A stretch of DNA of 64,000 bases, from contig NZ_JAIQXE010000004.1 of NCBI RefSeq assembly GCF_020076305.1, forward strand, positions 186,001 through 250,000. Reading direction: 5' to 3'. Of the stretch, positions 55,004-64,000 are shown piece after piece. How positions within the stretch are numbered: position 1 is the first letter of the stretch; each line of letters opens with the position of its first letter. A program made the translations under genes and the position numbers. The notes beneath the pieces are model-generated. The model was not told the DNA's origin and did not search any database. It worked only from the letters and a program-made list of their open reading frames with translations. The DNA is from Flavihumibacter profundi. Its GTDB lineage: Bacteria; Bacteroidota; Bacteroidia; Chitinophagales; Chitinophagaceae.

Positions 55004-56332
55004 TTATAATCCACCCTGCCCCCTGTATAATTTTACTGGTTTATCGAGCTTCAGTTTTAAAACGGTAACATACTTATCTAATGCACTTTCAGGTAAGTTT
55101 ATGTATACCAGTCCGGGTACAGGGCTCCAGGATATTTTACCTACAACTTTATGTGTGATTTTTTCATTGCTGCCAAGCACTGAAATCTCATTAATTTTAT
55201 TATCAAGTCCCTTGAGCATAAGTTGCCCGGATGTTTTGCCATGCACAAAAAGATAAAGTGTAGTGGAGTCTTTTGACAGTGTTGTTGGGCCGTAAAAATG
55301 CCCCTGAGCAATTCCTCCTACCGTATTGAAAATAGCCTCACCATTTTTTGCATTCCAGGCCCCCAGTTCTTTTAATACATTCACTTGTTCTTCAGGGATT
55401 GTGCCGTCTTCCTTTGGTCCGATATCGAGCAACAGGTTGCCACCGTTGGCTACTGCATCAACAAAAATGGTGATCACTTCATAGGGTGTTTTCCAATTAT
55501 GGTCTTTGTGCTGGTAACCCCAGTTATCGTTTATGGTCATACACAGTTCCCACCAATTCGCTGGTGGCCTTGAAACGGGAAAATTTTGTTCAGGCGTGGC
55601 ATAATCGCCATAACCCTGTAAGCGGCCATTGATAATGGAATTGGGGTTTTTGGAAAGGATCAGGTAGCGAACTTTTTCCGCTTCCCATTCTTCTGCACTA
55701 TGTTCCCAGTCGCCATCAAACCACCAGAGGTCCGGATTGAATTGCGCACTTATCTCTTTAATCTGCGACTGGAAAAAACCGCGGAACTGGTTCCACCGGT
55801 CAAAATCATCATGCACATCGTACCTGCTACTGTCCTTCCTAAAGCCCGGGTATCTTGAATCCGACCAATCGATCAGCGAAAAATAAGCGCCACATTTTAT
55901 ATCGCGCTTACGCAATTCTTCAAACAATGGCTTGACCATATCCCGTTTTGCGGGGGTTGCCTTAACGATACTAAGGTTACCTTGCTTTGTATCGTACATG
56001 GCCACTCCATCATGGTGTTTGGTAGTGATGACTGCATATCTCGCACCAGATTCCTTAATCAAATCGGCCCACGCAGCCGCGTCATATTTCTGCAATGTAA
56101 ATCCCTTCAATTGCTTCATATAGTCGGGATAGCTGATTTTTTTGTTGTAAAAACTCCAGGATTCATCAACACCGTTCACGGAATAAATACCTGCATGGAT
56201 AAAGATGCCCAGTTTTGCATCTCCAAACCATTGCATTTTAGGCGCGATTGATTTGGGATCAATTTTCGGTTGTGCCAAAGCAAGTAAGGAAACCGAGGAA
56301 ATGAAAGCAAGTACACAAATTCTTTGTAGCAT
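55004..56332 (-). CDS. Alpha-L-fucosidase, GH29
   Basis: 442 residues with a signal peptide (1-20, ending ALA). The GH29 barrel is clear: KLGIFIHAGIYSVNGVDESW, VITTKHHDGVAMYDTKQG, and the nucleophile Asp206 in DLWWFDGDWEHSAEEW. It should hydrolyse terminal alpha-L-fucose with retention in the periplasm or outside. The last gene of a four-gene operon (GH31-GH92-GH95-GH29), 32 bp after the GH95 gene. With a second fucosidase of another family in the same operon, fucose must be abundant in the target glycan, probably in two different linkages. Confidence 0.95.
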   Translation of the reverse strand: MLQRICVLAFISSVSLLALAQPKIDPKSIAPKMQWFGDAKLGIFIHAGIYSVNGVDESWSFYNKKISYPDYMKQLKGFTLQKYDAAAWADLIKESGARYAVITTKHHDGVAMYDTKQGNLSIVKATPAKRDMVKPLFEELRKRDIKCGAYFSLIDWSDSRYPGFRKDSSRYDVHDDFDRWNQFRGFFQSQIKEISAQFNPDLWWFDGDWEHSAEEWEAEKVRYLILSKNPNSIINGRLQGYGDYATPEQNFPVSRPPANWWELCMTINDNWGYQHKDHNWKTPYEVITIFVDAVANGGNLLLDIGPKEDGTIPEEQVNVLKELGAWNAKNGEAIFNTVGGIAQGHFYGPTTLSKDSTTLYLFVHGKTSGQLMLKGLDNKINEISVLGSNEKITHKVVGKISWSPVPGLVYINLPESALDKYVTVLKLKLDKPVKLYRGQGGL

Positions 56333-56364
56333 TTTATCTGATTTTGTTTCGGAATGTATTTTAT

Positions 56365-58767
56365 TTATTTCTGAACTAACAGTAACTCCCCTGAAAAATT
56401 ATAGGTTGCTCCAGGTTTTGATTTTACATTAACCTCACGGCCTGCAAACCTGACTTTACAATTACCCCCCCACTTTGAAAAAACTTTTGCACTAAGCAAT
56501 TTTCCTTCCCGCCACTTCATATCAACAACAAATCCGCCACGACCGCAAAGTCCCTTTACCTCACCATTTTTCCATGCAGATGGAATTGCTGGCAACAATT
56601 CAAGGCATCCCTCATGGCTTTGCAAAAGCATTTCTGCTAAACCGGCAGCTGCCCCGAAATTCCCGTCGATCTGGAAGGGCGGATGCAGGTCGAAGAGATT
56701 AGGCGCAGTTCTTTTTTCAAGGATGGCATTGAAGGCATTCAATGCTTCATCACCTTCTTTTAACCTGGCCCAAAGGTTTGTTACCCAGGCCGCGCTCCAG
56801 CCTGTATGTCCTCCGCCATGTTGCAGTCGGTATTGCAATGATTTTTTAGCAGCGATAACAAATTCAGGTGTTTCAGCCCGGTTGAAAGCATAACCTGGAT
56901 AAAGCGCATATAAATGTGAGAGGTGGCGATGCCCCGGTTCCTGCTCGGGATAAGACTTTGCCCATTCCAAAATACGGCCGTCCGGCCCGATTTGGGTAGG
57001 CAGCAACCTGTCTTTGGCCACACGCAACTGGCTGACCAGTGTATCGTGGTCCTTCAGGATATTTGCAGCCAGGAGTACATTTCCAAAGAGTTCGGCAATG
57101 ATCTGCTGATCGTGTGATGGCCCCATGCTGATCGTACCATTGCTGCTGTCAGGCGCAACAAAACTGTTTTCAGGAGAGGCAGCCGGACCGGAAATCAATT
57201 TTCCCGTTTCCGGGTCGGTAACCAGCCAGCCGAGATAAAAACGAGCTGCATTCTTTAAGGTGGGATAAATATCTTTCAGGTAAGCAGTATCAAGGGTGAA
57301 CCGGTAATGTTCCCACAAATGCTGCGCCACCCATCCGCTGGCTCCGGAAGTCAGTCCCCAGGAGGGCTGCTCACCGGGCGAGGTAAAACCCCAGACATTT
57401 ACAATCGGATTGATGCACCAGCCCTGCAAGCCAAATTGCACAGCAGCTGAACGGGTGGCGGGTTTTTCGATGGATTGTATGAATCGGGTTAGTGAAAGAT
57501 GAAGTTCACTCAGGTTGGTATTTTCTGCAAGCCAGTAGTTCATCTGTACATTGATATCGGTATGGTAATCGCCGTTCCAGGGCGTCTGGATTTTATTTGC
57601 CCAGATTCCCTGCAGATTGGCAGGTAAGGTATTTGGCCGGGCTGATGAAATCAGTAAATAGCGGCTGTACTGAAAATACAATTGCGTGAGATAATTATCA
57701 TTCCTGGTATTGGCAAATCGCTGCAGCCTTTCATCAGTTGGCAGGTCCTCACTGTTTGCCGGTCCGGCTAATTCCAGGCTGACCCGGTTGAAATACCGGC
57801 GGTAGTCATTTATGTGCGACTTACGCAGTTGCGCATAATCGGTGTCGGTAGCTTTATCAAGATTTTCACGGGTGATCTTCGCATAATCACGTCCCTTATA
57901 GACAGGATATTGCGGCAAATAATCGGTCGAAGCAGTGAGGAAGATCAGTAGTTCATCGGCGCCCGTAATGATGAGCTGGCCATCCAGGTTAATCTTTTTA
58001 CCGCCTTTCTGTTTCGCGGCGAGGCGTGCCATATAAGCCATGCCCTGTCCGCCTTTTCCGTTGTCGAGTGTTCCGGACATTACCAGCCGGGTACCCTTGG
58101 CCTTTGTCTGGAACCTTTCCGGACGATTGAGCCGGACAGTACAATTCACGGCTGCTTTCCGGTTGGCGGTAATCCTGATCACCAGGGCATTTGCCGGAGC
58201 ACTTACAAAATACTCCCGCTTGTATCGGATATTATTCCGCGTATAAGTTACCGTGGCGACGGCTGTTGAAAGGTCGAGTTCACGCCGGTAATTCGTAAAT
58301 TCTTTACCGTTACCAAAATCCAGCCACAGGTCGCCGAGCGTCTGGAAGCAGCCAAAGGGAACATTGGCACCACTGCCATTGCCCGATCCCACACCTTTGC
58401 ATATTTGTGTCTGGTTGGTTAATTCCGTGGCTTCCCTGAACTTTCCCTCAAACAATAATTTCCTGATGCGGGCAATATATTTTGGGGCATCGGGATTATC
58501 ATTATCATTATTGGAACCACTCCATAAAGTCTTTTCATTCAACTGAACCCTTTCAACGGGTACGTCACCAAATACCATTGCGCCAATATTGCCATTACCC
58601 AGGGGCAGGGCTTTCAGCCATTCAGCATCATCTATAAACCCTTCTTTGGAATCGGTCACCAAGGCGTTTGCCGGCTGCCTATACCATAATTTCAAATCCC
58701 TTTCCTGGGAAAAGGCGATTAACCTGTTAGAAAAAATAAAAATCAGGATAAAATATTTGATGCGCAT
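56365..58767 (-). CDS. GH95 glycosidase (alpha-L-fucosidase / galactosidase family)
   Basis: 800 residues from the ATG at 58767 (MRIKYFILIFIFSNRLIAF, signal peptide); an upstream ATG at 58797 is less likely. N-terminal beta-sandwich KLWYRQPANALVTDSKEGF, then WLKALPLGNGNIGAMVFGD and ERVQLNEKTLWSGS, the GH95 signature, and the (alpha/alpha)6 catalytic region with LQGIWANKIQTPWNGDYHTD and QIDGNFGAAAGLAEML. GH95 enzymes invert alpha-1,2-L-fucose, and some remove L-galactose. Second enzyme type for fucose in this operon, placed 30 bp after the GH92 gene. Confidence 0.95.
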   Translation of the reverse strand: MRIKYFILIFIFSNRLIAFSQERDLKLWYRQPANALVTDSKEGFIDDAEWLKALPLGNGNIGAMVFGDVPVERVQLNEKTLWSGSNNDNDNPDAPKYIARIRKLLFEGKFREATELTNQTQICKGVGSGNGSGANVPFGCFQTLGDLWLDFGNGKEFTNYRRELDLSTAVATVTYTRNNIRYKREYFVSAPANALVIRITANRKAAVNCTVRLNRPERFQTKAKGTRLVMSGTLDNGKGGQGMAYMARLAAKQKGGKKINLDGQLIITGADELLIFLTASTDYLPQYPVYKGRDYAKITRENLDKATDTDYAQLRKSHINDYRRYFNRVSLELAGPANSEDLPTDERLQRFANTRNDNYLTQLYFQYSRYLLISSARPNTLPANLQGIWANKIQTPWNGDYHTDINVQMNYWLAENTNLSELHLSLTRFIQSIEKPATRSAAVQFGLQGWCINPIVNVWGFTSPGEQPSWGLTSGASGWVAQHLWEHYRFTLDTAYLKDIYPTLKNAARFYLGWLVTDPETGKLISGPAASPENSFVAPDSSNGTISMGPSHDQQIIAELFGNVLLAANILKDHDTLVSQLRVAKDRLLPTQIGPDGRILEWAKSYPEQEPGHRHLSHLYALYPGYAFNRAETPEFVIAAKKSLQYRLQHGGGHTGWSAAWVTNLWARLKEGDEALNAFNAILEKRTAPNLFDLHPPFQIDGNFGAAAGLAEMLLQSHEGCLELLPAIPSAWKNGEVKGLCGRGGFVVDMKWREGKLLSAKVFSKWGGNCKVRFAGREVNVKSKPGATYNFSGELLLVQK

Positions 58768-58797
58768 AAACTTTTCGGATTTTTTTGAAGGATACAA

Positions 58798-61107
58798 TTA
58801 GTTTTCCACGCCCCATTGGTAATTGGGTGCTGGTCCCATTGTTAATTCAAGAGTACCACCGTTTGAAATATCCTGGTGCGTAATCGAACATTTGAAGTAA
58901 GGCTTTCCATTTAATTTCGCAGATTGTATATACCTGTTCTGTTTTGAATTATTAAGGGTGGAAATCGTAAAAGTCGTTCCCTTTGTATAATCGGGATCCA
59001 GTTGAAAACTGACCCTGGTGAACAATGGGCTACAGAGTTCATAACGGGTATCACCCGGACAAACAGGATGAAATCCGGATGCGGCCAATACATACCAGGC
59101 CGACATTTGTCCAACGTCTTCATTACCCACCAAACCTTCTTCTGCAGAATTGTGGTAGGCCCTTTCGCAGATTTCCCTGGCCCATTTTTGGGTTAGCCAG
59201 GGAGCCCCAAGGCGATTAAACATAAATGGGACATGGTGTACGGGCTCATTGGGATGGTTATAATAGTTGCCCCACATCATATTTGCCGGTGCTTTCTCAA
59301 AAAAACTGGTGAGATCAGCAATTGTTTTTTCCCTTCCTCCCAATAATTCAGCCAAACCATTTATATCATGAGGCACAAACCAACCCTGCTGGTATGGATT
59401 ACTTTCCACGCAACCATAATCCTGAGCCAGCCTTCCATCTGCAGGCCATTCCACCCACGTGCCATCAGCCATACGCGGACGAAACCAACCCTTGCCCCGA
59501 TCAAAGATATTCCTGTAATTTTTGGATCTGAGCAGGTATTTTGCCGCGTCATCTTTTCGGTTTAATTGTTGCGCCAATTCAGACATGCACCAGTCGAAAT
59601 AAGCATATTCCATCGTATTGGATATCCCGTCTGAGTAGCCCAATATACCATTACCAAATTTCTCCACTGAATTAAGGGCGTATTCATATGCCTTTTCAAC
59701 ATTAAAATTCCTGATGCCTTTTTTATATGCATCAGTAATAACACTAACTGCGGGATTTCCGATCATGCATCCGCTATAAGCATTCAGGAATTCCCATCGT
59801 TCCAGGTATTTAGTCCCATTTTGGTCCGCCAGTTCCACCAATGAGTTGATCATATCGTTCACCACTTCAGGGTTGACAATAGTTTGCAAGGGCATCTGGC
59901 TTCTGAAAACGTCCCAACCACTGAAAATTGTTCTTTTAGTAAAATTTTTTGCCTGGTGAATCTGGCCATCACCGCCGGTATAGTTACCATTGACATCAGC
60001 AAATGACCTTGGATCGATCATAGTATGGTAAAGCGCTGTATAGAAGATGGTTTTCTGGTCTGCCGAAGCTCCTTCAATTTTTATTTTTCCCAATGCCTTA
60101 TTCCAAAGAGCCGTCGTATTGGAAAGCACTTCATTAAAATCCCAGCCTTTGATTTCAGCTTCCAGGTTAGCCCTTGCACCTTCTATATTTACAAAAGAAA
60201 TACCTGCTTTTATCGACACTTTTTCACCGGCAGTAGTTGCGAATTGCGTAAAGAAACCCAGGTGCTTCCCTTCTTTCTCCCTGCAGCCATTCAATATTTC
60301 AGCATGTGCAGTCATCGTTTGAAACGCCATACTTTCAACCGACTGCCGGTGTCTGTCCATGCCTTCCGGGATATTAACACTCCATACCCCAAAATCCGTC
60401 AGGGGCCTGCTGAACTGAGCATAAAAATATACAGTATAATTCGGTTTACCGTCGCCGTTACCCCATCCACCCCCTTCAGGTGTGCATTTCATCCAACCTT
60501 GTATGGTATGGTCATCTAATACTTTAATATACTGTGCAACTGAGGTCCCACCAACCCTTCTTGCCAAATCTATCTGAATACGCGATAGCTTATTTTCAGG
60601 AAATGTGAAGCGCATAATCCCGCTATGCTGCGCAGCGGTCATTTCAGCTTTTACATTGATATCTGTTAACTGAACTGCATAATAACCCGCCTTAGCGGTT
60701 TCAGATGTTTTGCTATATGCTGAACGATATCCTTTTATGCGTGTATCTTCTTTGCCGGAATTCGTATATAGCGTGCCGGTTGAGGGCATCACAAGGAAGT
60801 TCCCCATGTCGCCATACCAGCCGATGCCACTCATTTGTGTGAAAGCAAAACCTTCTATAGTTTTATGTTCATAGCTATAACCCGGACCATTATCCCCGCC
60901 GGTAATTGTATTCGGGCTCAATTGTACTAATCCAAATGGGGAAGTCGCACCGGGAAAGGTTTTACCCAAACCATGCGCAACACCGGCCTTTCCGATATTT
61001 GTACTTGCCCCAATAAAGGGATTCACAAAATCTGCCGGGCCTTTGGGTTGGGCAAACAGAAGTAAGCAGGCCGAAACTGCCAATGGGAGCAATAAAATTC
61101 TTTTCAT
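58798..61107 (-). CDS. GH92 alpha-mannosidase
   Basis: 769 residues with a signal peptide (ending LFA). GH92 motifs in order: FVNPFIGASTNIGKAGVAHG, KTFPGATSPFGLVQLSP, GFAFTQMSGIGWYGDMGNF, FSGWDVFRSQMPLQTIVNPE, and GNEDVGQMSAWYVLAASGF with the catalytic acid/base region. GH92 enzymes are calcium-dependent exo-alpha-mannosidases acting on N-glycan and fungal mannan-type linkages. Between GH31 and GH95 genes with gaps of 19 and 30 bp, so part of one operon. Confidence 0.95.
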   Translation of the reverse strand: MKRILLLPLAVSACLLLFAQPKGPADFVNPFIGASTNIGKAGVAHGLGKTFPGATSPFGLVQLSPNTITGGDNGPGYSYEHKTIEGFAFTQMSGIGWYGDMGNFLVMPSTGTLYTNSGKEDTRIKGYRSAYSKTSETAKAGYYAVQLTDINVKAEMTAAQHSGIMRFTFPENKLSRIQIDLARRVGGTSVAQYIKVLDDHTIQGWMKCTPEGGGWGNGDGKPNYTVYFYAQFSRPLTDFGVWSVNIPEGMDRHRQSVESMAFQTMTAHAEILNGCREKEGKHLGFFTQFATTAGEKVSIKAGISFVNIEGARANLEAEIKGWDFNEVLSNTTALWNKALGKIKIEGASADQKTIFYTALYHTMIDPRSFADVNGNYTGGDGQIHQAKNFTKRTIFSGWDVFRSQMPLQTIVNPEVVNDMINSLVELADQNGTKYLERWEFLNAYSGCMIGNPAVSVITDAYKKGIRNFNVEKAYEYALNSVEKFGNGILGYSDGISNTMEYAYFDWCMSELAQQLNRKDDAAKYLLRSKNYRNIFDRGKGWFRPRMADGTWVEWPADGRLAQDYGCVESNPYQQGWFVPHDINGLAELLGGREKTIADLTSFFEKAPANMMWGNYYNHPNEPVHHVPFMFNRLGAPWLTQKWAREICERAYHNSAEEGLVGNEDVGQMSAWYVLAASGFHPVCPGDTRYELCSPLFTRVSFQLDPDYTKGTTFTISTLNNSKQNRYIQSAKLNGKPYFKCSITHQDISNGGTLELTMGPAPNYQWGVEN

Positions 61108-61126
61108 ACTTTTCCTGCAACAATTA

Positions 61127-63262
61127 TTATTTCGTCATAAACTTCCAGGTAAAACCACTGTAAGACCAAAGGGTTGCACCTTTTGGAATAGAAACATCCC
61201 CTTTTAGTTTGCCTTTTTTGTCTTTCGACACAGACAATCTGATCCGCGAATACAGTCCCCTTTCATAATCAAAACTTAACCCGTCGTCATCATATAAACT
61301 AAAGCTGCTTTCTTTTTGTCCATAATACCTGATTTCAACGGGTGATTTTTCGGTACCGAATTTTAATACCGGAGGCATCATTGGGATAATTGCGCCATCG
61401 CGGGCATAGACCGGGATAATATCCATGCCGGGAGTAACCGAAATAACCTCACCTTCGCCTGCAAATTTCCCGGTGTAAAAATCATACCACTTCCCTTGCG
61501 GCAAAACAACGCTCCTGGTTTTCTCACCAGCAAACAAAGGTGCCACCAACAAATCATCACCTACCATAAACTGGTCTTTAATTTCCTGCTTAACTGCTTT
61601 CGCATATGGATTATCAGTGGAATTTAAAATGCCCTCCTTTGATGATACCGGTGAATTAAAGCCGGGTAACAGGTTCATGGCTTTAATGGGTGGTGTACCA
61701 TAGAATGCATAATCTGCATAGTTGGTATAGAGATAGGGAATCAGTTGCATCCGAAGGCTGGCAATGTCCTGTACCTGTTTTTCAACTTCAGGATAAGACC
61801 AGGGTTTGGTGCCGTCTGCCCAGGCATTGATCATGGCCACCGGCGAAAAACAAACCGTTTGCATACGCCTTAACCATTCTTCAGCAGATGCCGAACCACG
61901 TACTTCAGGCGTCCATAATACGCCAATAAAGGAACTATTGATCAGTGCTGTAATGAAATCGGGATGGCTGTAATAATCATTGTATATCACATAAGGAAAA
62001 GAAGAAGCCGCGGCATTTGAACCCCTTACCAAACCATAGGTGCGCGTGTTTTTGCTGTGGTATAAATCAAGCGTCATTTTCTGCATCATCATGGCATAGG
62101 TCTGGCGTATTTGTTCAGCCGGGTTGCCAGAAGGAAAGATGGCTACATCTGGCCACAGCCATTCATCAAATCCATCATTCTCATCCATTTTAAAACCACT
62201 AACGCCTTTATCCAGCAGGAACCTGGAGAAGTGACCCGATATCAGCTGTTTCACTTCCGGCATGGAATAATCGGGTACAATTCCGGTCCAAACCGTATGT
62301 GAAGCGGAGTAAGGCAATACTTTTTTATACAATTCCCCATCCGGTGATATATAAGGATTCATCCAAAGATTGGCATATACGCCTTTCTTTTTTAAACTAT
62401 CCAGCAATCGTTCGGGGTTGGGAAAACGGTTACTGTCCCATTCGTAAGTGCAGGGATAAGACCGGGTTTGCCATCCTGGTTCCAGGCCGATTACAGTTAA
62501 TGGGAATTTGTGTTCAGCATATTGCTTGACTTCATTTAACACTTCCTGTTCACCGTACAATGTGGGTGTGCGGTGCCAGAAACCTAATCCCCATTTGGGA
62601 GGAAGGCAACCGCCACCATTATATAAGTTATATCGGCGAACGGCGTCGAGAATAGTAGGGCCGCCGAAAACGATGATCTCTGCACCATCCGCCGGTACTA
62701 CCATTTCAATATTATCAGAATAAGGATTGGCTTCCCAGTTTTTATCGGTATTGCGGTCGCGGATCTGTGGCGGGTGTTTGCTGTCTTTCCTGACAGCAGT
62801 ACCCACCCAAACATCAATATAGCGGGCTGCATTGATCAATACACCATAACCATTGGAAGAAAGATAAAAAGGAACCGGGGCATGCGTCCTGCCATTATCT
62901 TGTCCACCATAATGATCCATATGCAGGCGCATGATACGACCCCTTTGTTCAACTGTTTTAAAATTGAGTCCGAGCCCGAAAATCCGCTCGGCTTTATCCA
63001 ATGGAAAATGCAAGTAGGTTTTATGATCAACCACCTGGGCAGTGATCTCATTTTGTTCCAAAGGAAAAGCAACATCCGGCATCGACTTTAGGGCATCCAA
63101 TTTGGGGGACACGCCTGCAACGGTATAAAAATTGAGTTTATCGGGCTGACCTACCTTAACACTCCAAACACCAGGTGCTATGGGATTCCAGGAAAGGTTT
63201 GTTTGGGCCATTGCTGAAACTCCGAAAACCATAACCACGATATACAGCAGATATTTCATCAT
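61127..63262 (-). CDS. GH31 family alpha-glycosidase
   Basis: 711 residues with a signal peptide (1-19, ending AMA). The N-terminal beta domain contains ERIFGLGLNFKTVEQRGR. The catalytic barrel carries the nucleophile Asp360 in GVSGFKMDENDGFDEW and the acid/base region TYGLVRGSNAAASSFPYVIY, and C-terminal beta domains follow. GH31 covers alpha-glucosidases and alpha-xylosidases; the sequence does not let me separate them, though the GH95/GH29 neighbours would fit a xyloglucan or N-glycan target. First gene of the operon. Confidence 0.93.
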   Translation of the reverse strand: MMKYLLYIVVMVFGVSAMAQTNLSWNPIAPGVWSVKVGQPDKLNFYTVAGVSPKLDALKSMPDVAFPLEQNEITAQVVDHKTYLHFPLDKAERIFGLGLNFKTVEQRGRIMRLHMDHYGGQDNGRTHAPVPFYLSSNGYGVLINAARYIDVWVGTAVRKDSKHPPQIRDRNTDKNWEANPYSDNIEMVVPADGAEIIVFGGPTILDAVRRYNLYNGGGCLPPKWGLGFWHRTPTLYGEQEVLNEVKQYAEHKFPLTVIGLEPGWQTRSYPCTYEWDSNRFPNPERLLDSLKKKGVYANLWMNPYISPDGELYKKVLPYSASHTVWTGIVPDYSMPEVKQLISGHFSRFLLDKGVSGFKMDENDGFDEWLWPDVAIFPSGNPAEQIRQTYAMMMQKMTLDLYHSKNTRTYGLVRGSNAAASSFPYVIYNDYYSHPDFITALINSSFIGVLWTPEVRGSASAEEWLRRMQTVCFSPVAMINAWADGTKPWSYPEVEKQVQDIASLRMQLIPYLYTNYADYAFYGTPPIKAMNLLPGFNSPVSSKEGILNSTDNPYAKAVKQEIKDQFMVGDDLLVAPLFAGEKTRSVVLPQGKWYDFYTGKFAGEGEVISVTPGMDIIPVYARDGAIIPMMPPVLKFGTEKSPVEIRYYGQKESSFSLYDDDGLSFDYERGLYSRIRLSVSKDKKGKLKGDVSIPKGATLWSYSGFTWKFMTK

Positions 63263-63313
63263 CTATTTTGCTTTAACTCATTAAAAATCGACCCTACAAG
63301 AAACAACAATCCC

Positions 63314-63347
63314 GCAGACGTGGATATCTTTATTATATCCATTCTGC
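63314..63347. promoter_or_regulatory. Interrupted inverted repeat upstream of the glycosidase operon
   Basis: GCAGA (63314-63318) pairs with TCTGC (63343-63347), and GGATAT (63322-63327) with ATATCC (63335-63340), around a 7-nt loop. It is centred about 68 bp upstream of the GH31 start and 50 bp after the desaturase stop, both on the minus strand. There is no T-run. It could be an operator for the operon or an RNA structure. Confidence 0.4.
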
Positions 63348-63383
63348 AGAAAAAATTACCCGTTTAGAAAAATATAAGGAACG

Positions 63384-64000
63384 CTAGCTATTCTGGATTT
63401 CGGCTGCGGGCTCATTGATGGCGGAGCGGCCAAAAATCTGATCCCTGCTTGTTCTTGCAAGGTATTCCTTCCCTTTCAGGAAGTTTTGCCTGACTACTTT
63501 GGCTGTATGCACATTGCTATCAGGTCGCCAGCCGGGAGGGAAGAACAGTAATTTTATCTTATTTACAAATCCCGGGGTTGCTTTAAGGTCTTTAAACAAA
63601 CAGATACACTCCCCAAAATACATGTCAATAAAATTCGTCACTTCTGTTTCCCTGGTAATACCATATTCAATTTTGACTTCCTGTTTTTCATTTTGCAATG
63701 TTCCAAATAGCCAGTCCCAAAAAGGGAGCAATACGCAAAAATTAGTGTCGATATACAAAGGATTCTTTGCATGGTGCACACGGTGATGGGAAGGTGTGAT
63801 CAGTATTTTTTCGAGAAATCCCAACCGGCCATTTTTAAAGGCATCTTCACCAGCATGAATAAAAGTGCCCCATGTGCCGTCAATAACCAGGATGATCGCC
63901 ACCATTTCAGGTGTAACGCCAAATAGCATTAGCAGGGGAACCTGGATAATGGCAGTATAATAACCTTCTGCAAAAAAATGAACCCATGCTACAGTCAGGT
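63384..64000 (-). CDS. Sterol desaturase / fatty acid hydroxylase family protein (partial)
   Basis: The frame is open to the window end, so the N-terminal part is missing and no start can be given; the ATG at 63929 is internal. The visible 204 residues include a membrane helix (QVPLLMLFGVTPEMVAIILV), then HAGEDAFK and the histidine box ITPSHHRVHHAKNP, part of the di-iron site of the family. The first histidine box must lie outside the window. Members hydroxylate or desaturate lipids (sterol-, carotenoid- or sphingolipid-type). The tail (about 120 residues beyond the His box) is typical of the long Bacteroidota form. Confidence 0.9.
   Translation of the reverse strand, partial: LTVAWVHFFAEGYYTAIIQVPLLMLFGVTPEMVAIILVIDGTWGTFIHAGEDAFKNGRLGFLEKILITPSHHRVHHAKNPLYIDTNFCVLLPFWDWLFGTLQNEKQEVKIEYGITRETEVTNFIDMYFGECICLFKDLKATPGFVNKIKLLFFPPGWRPDSNVHTAKVVRQNFLKGKEYLARTSRDQIFGRSAINEPAAEIQNS

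Noticed and set aside
60025-60519. 164-codon plus-strand frame within the GH92 gene
   Set aside because: It is antisense to a well-conserved GH92 coding sequence, with no signal or domain.
1-64000. tRNA, rRNA, CRISPR, prophage or transposon
   Set aside because: No cloverleaf, ribosomal RNA, spacer-repeat array, integrase, transposase or target-site duplication was seen on either strand by eye; small RNA genes could be missed without a covariance search.

Overview
The window reads as chromosomal DNA of a Bacteroidota, most likely in or near the Chitinophagaceae. The evidence is a gliding/type IX secretion (T9SS) cargo with a type A C-terminal signal, a second cargo with a CHU_C (type B) ending next to a PorP/SprF-like protein, MBG and PKD domains, DUF families typical of the phylum (DUF1080, DUF2961, DUF3472, DUF2141), almost no Shine-Dalgarno sequences, and promoter-like sites of the TTTG-N19-21-TAnnTTTG type. 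I see no rRNA, tRNA, CRISPR array, prophage, insertion sequence or integrase. Many starts had to be trimmed from the longest open frame; the choices are explained in each entry.

Layout. 1-0.96 kb: end of a probable membrane-carrier-like protein and a small cyclic-nucleotide-binding protein. 1.2-7.4 kb: a 2055-residue secreted subtilisin-fold protein with MBG domains and an unusual NGGVTRA repeat insert, closed by a strong terminator. 7.5-9.5 kb: a TPR-adenylate cyclase, overlapping tail to tail a VWA protein (9.4-11.2 kb). 11.3-16.5 kb: housekeeping and transport (hpt, glucosaminidase-LysM, O-methyltransferase, two LOG-family proteins around a sodium/solute symporter). 16.5-25.5 kb: minus-strand series of recG, T9SS type B cargo, PorP/SprF, GlcD-like oxidase and an outer-membrane protein. 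25.5-30 kb: a surface-polysaccharide module (two membrane glycosyltransferases, a receiver-like/phosphoglycosyl-transferase fusion, a stand-alone receiver). 30-39.5 kb: ROK kinase, LigB dioxygenase, methyltransferase, aminopeptidase P, DUF3179, NIPSNAP, sialate O-acetylesterase, a small secreted protein and a DUF1624 membrane protein. 39.5-44.6 kb: DUF2141, a GH172/DUF3472 pair, a secreted S10 peptidase and a newly recognised Gfo/Idh/MocA pseudogene.

44.6-52.5 kb is the most interesting metabolic unit: a tight minus-strand operon of sensor kinase, ethanolamine-type APC permease, glutamine-synthetase-like ligase, iron alcohol dehydrogenase, gamma-glutamyl hydrolase and aldehyde dehydrogenase. 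The gene set fits a gamma-glutamylated ethanolamine route (ethanolamine to gamma-glutamylethanolamide, to the aldehyde, to gamma-glutamylglycine, to glutamate plus glycine) better than the putrescine Puu route, because there is an alcohol dehydrogenase and no amine oxidase. It would need neither EutBC nor a microcompartment.

52.5-63.3 kb is a glycan-degradation region: a DUF1080 protein, an AraC regulator, and a four-gene operon of secreted GH31, GH92, GH95 and GH29 enzymes without a SusC/SusD pair in view. The window ends inside a sterol-desaturase-family gene.
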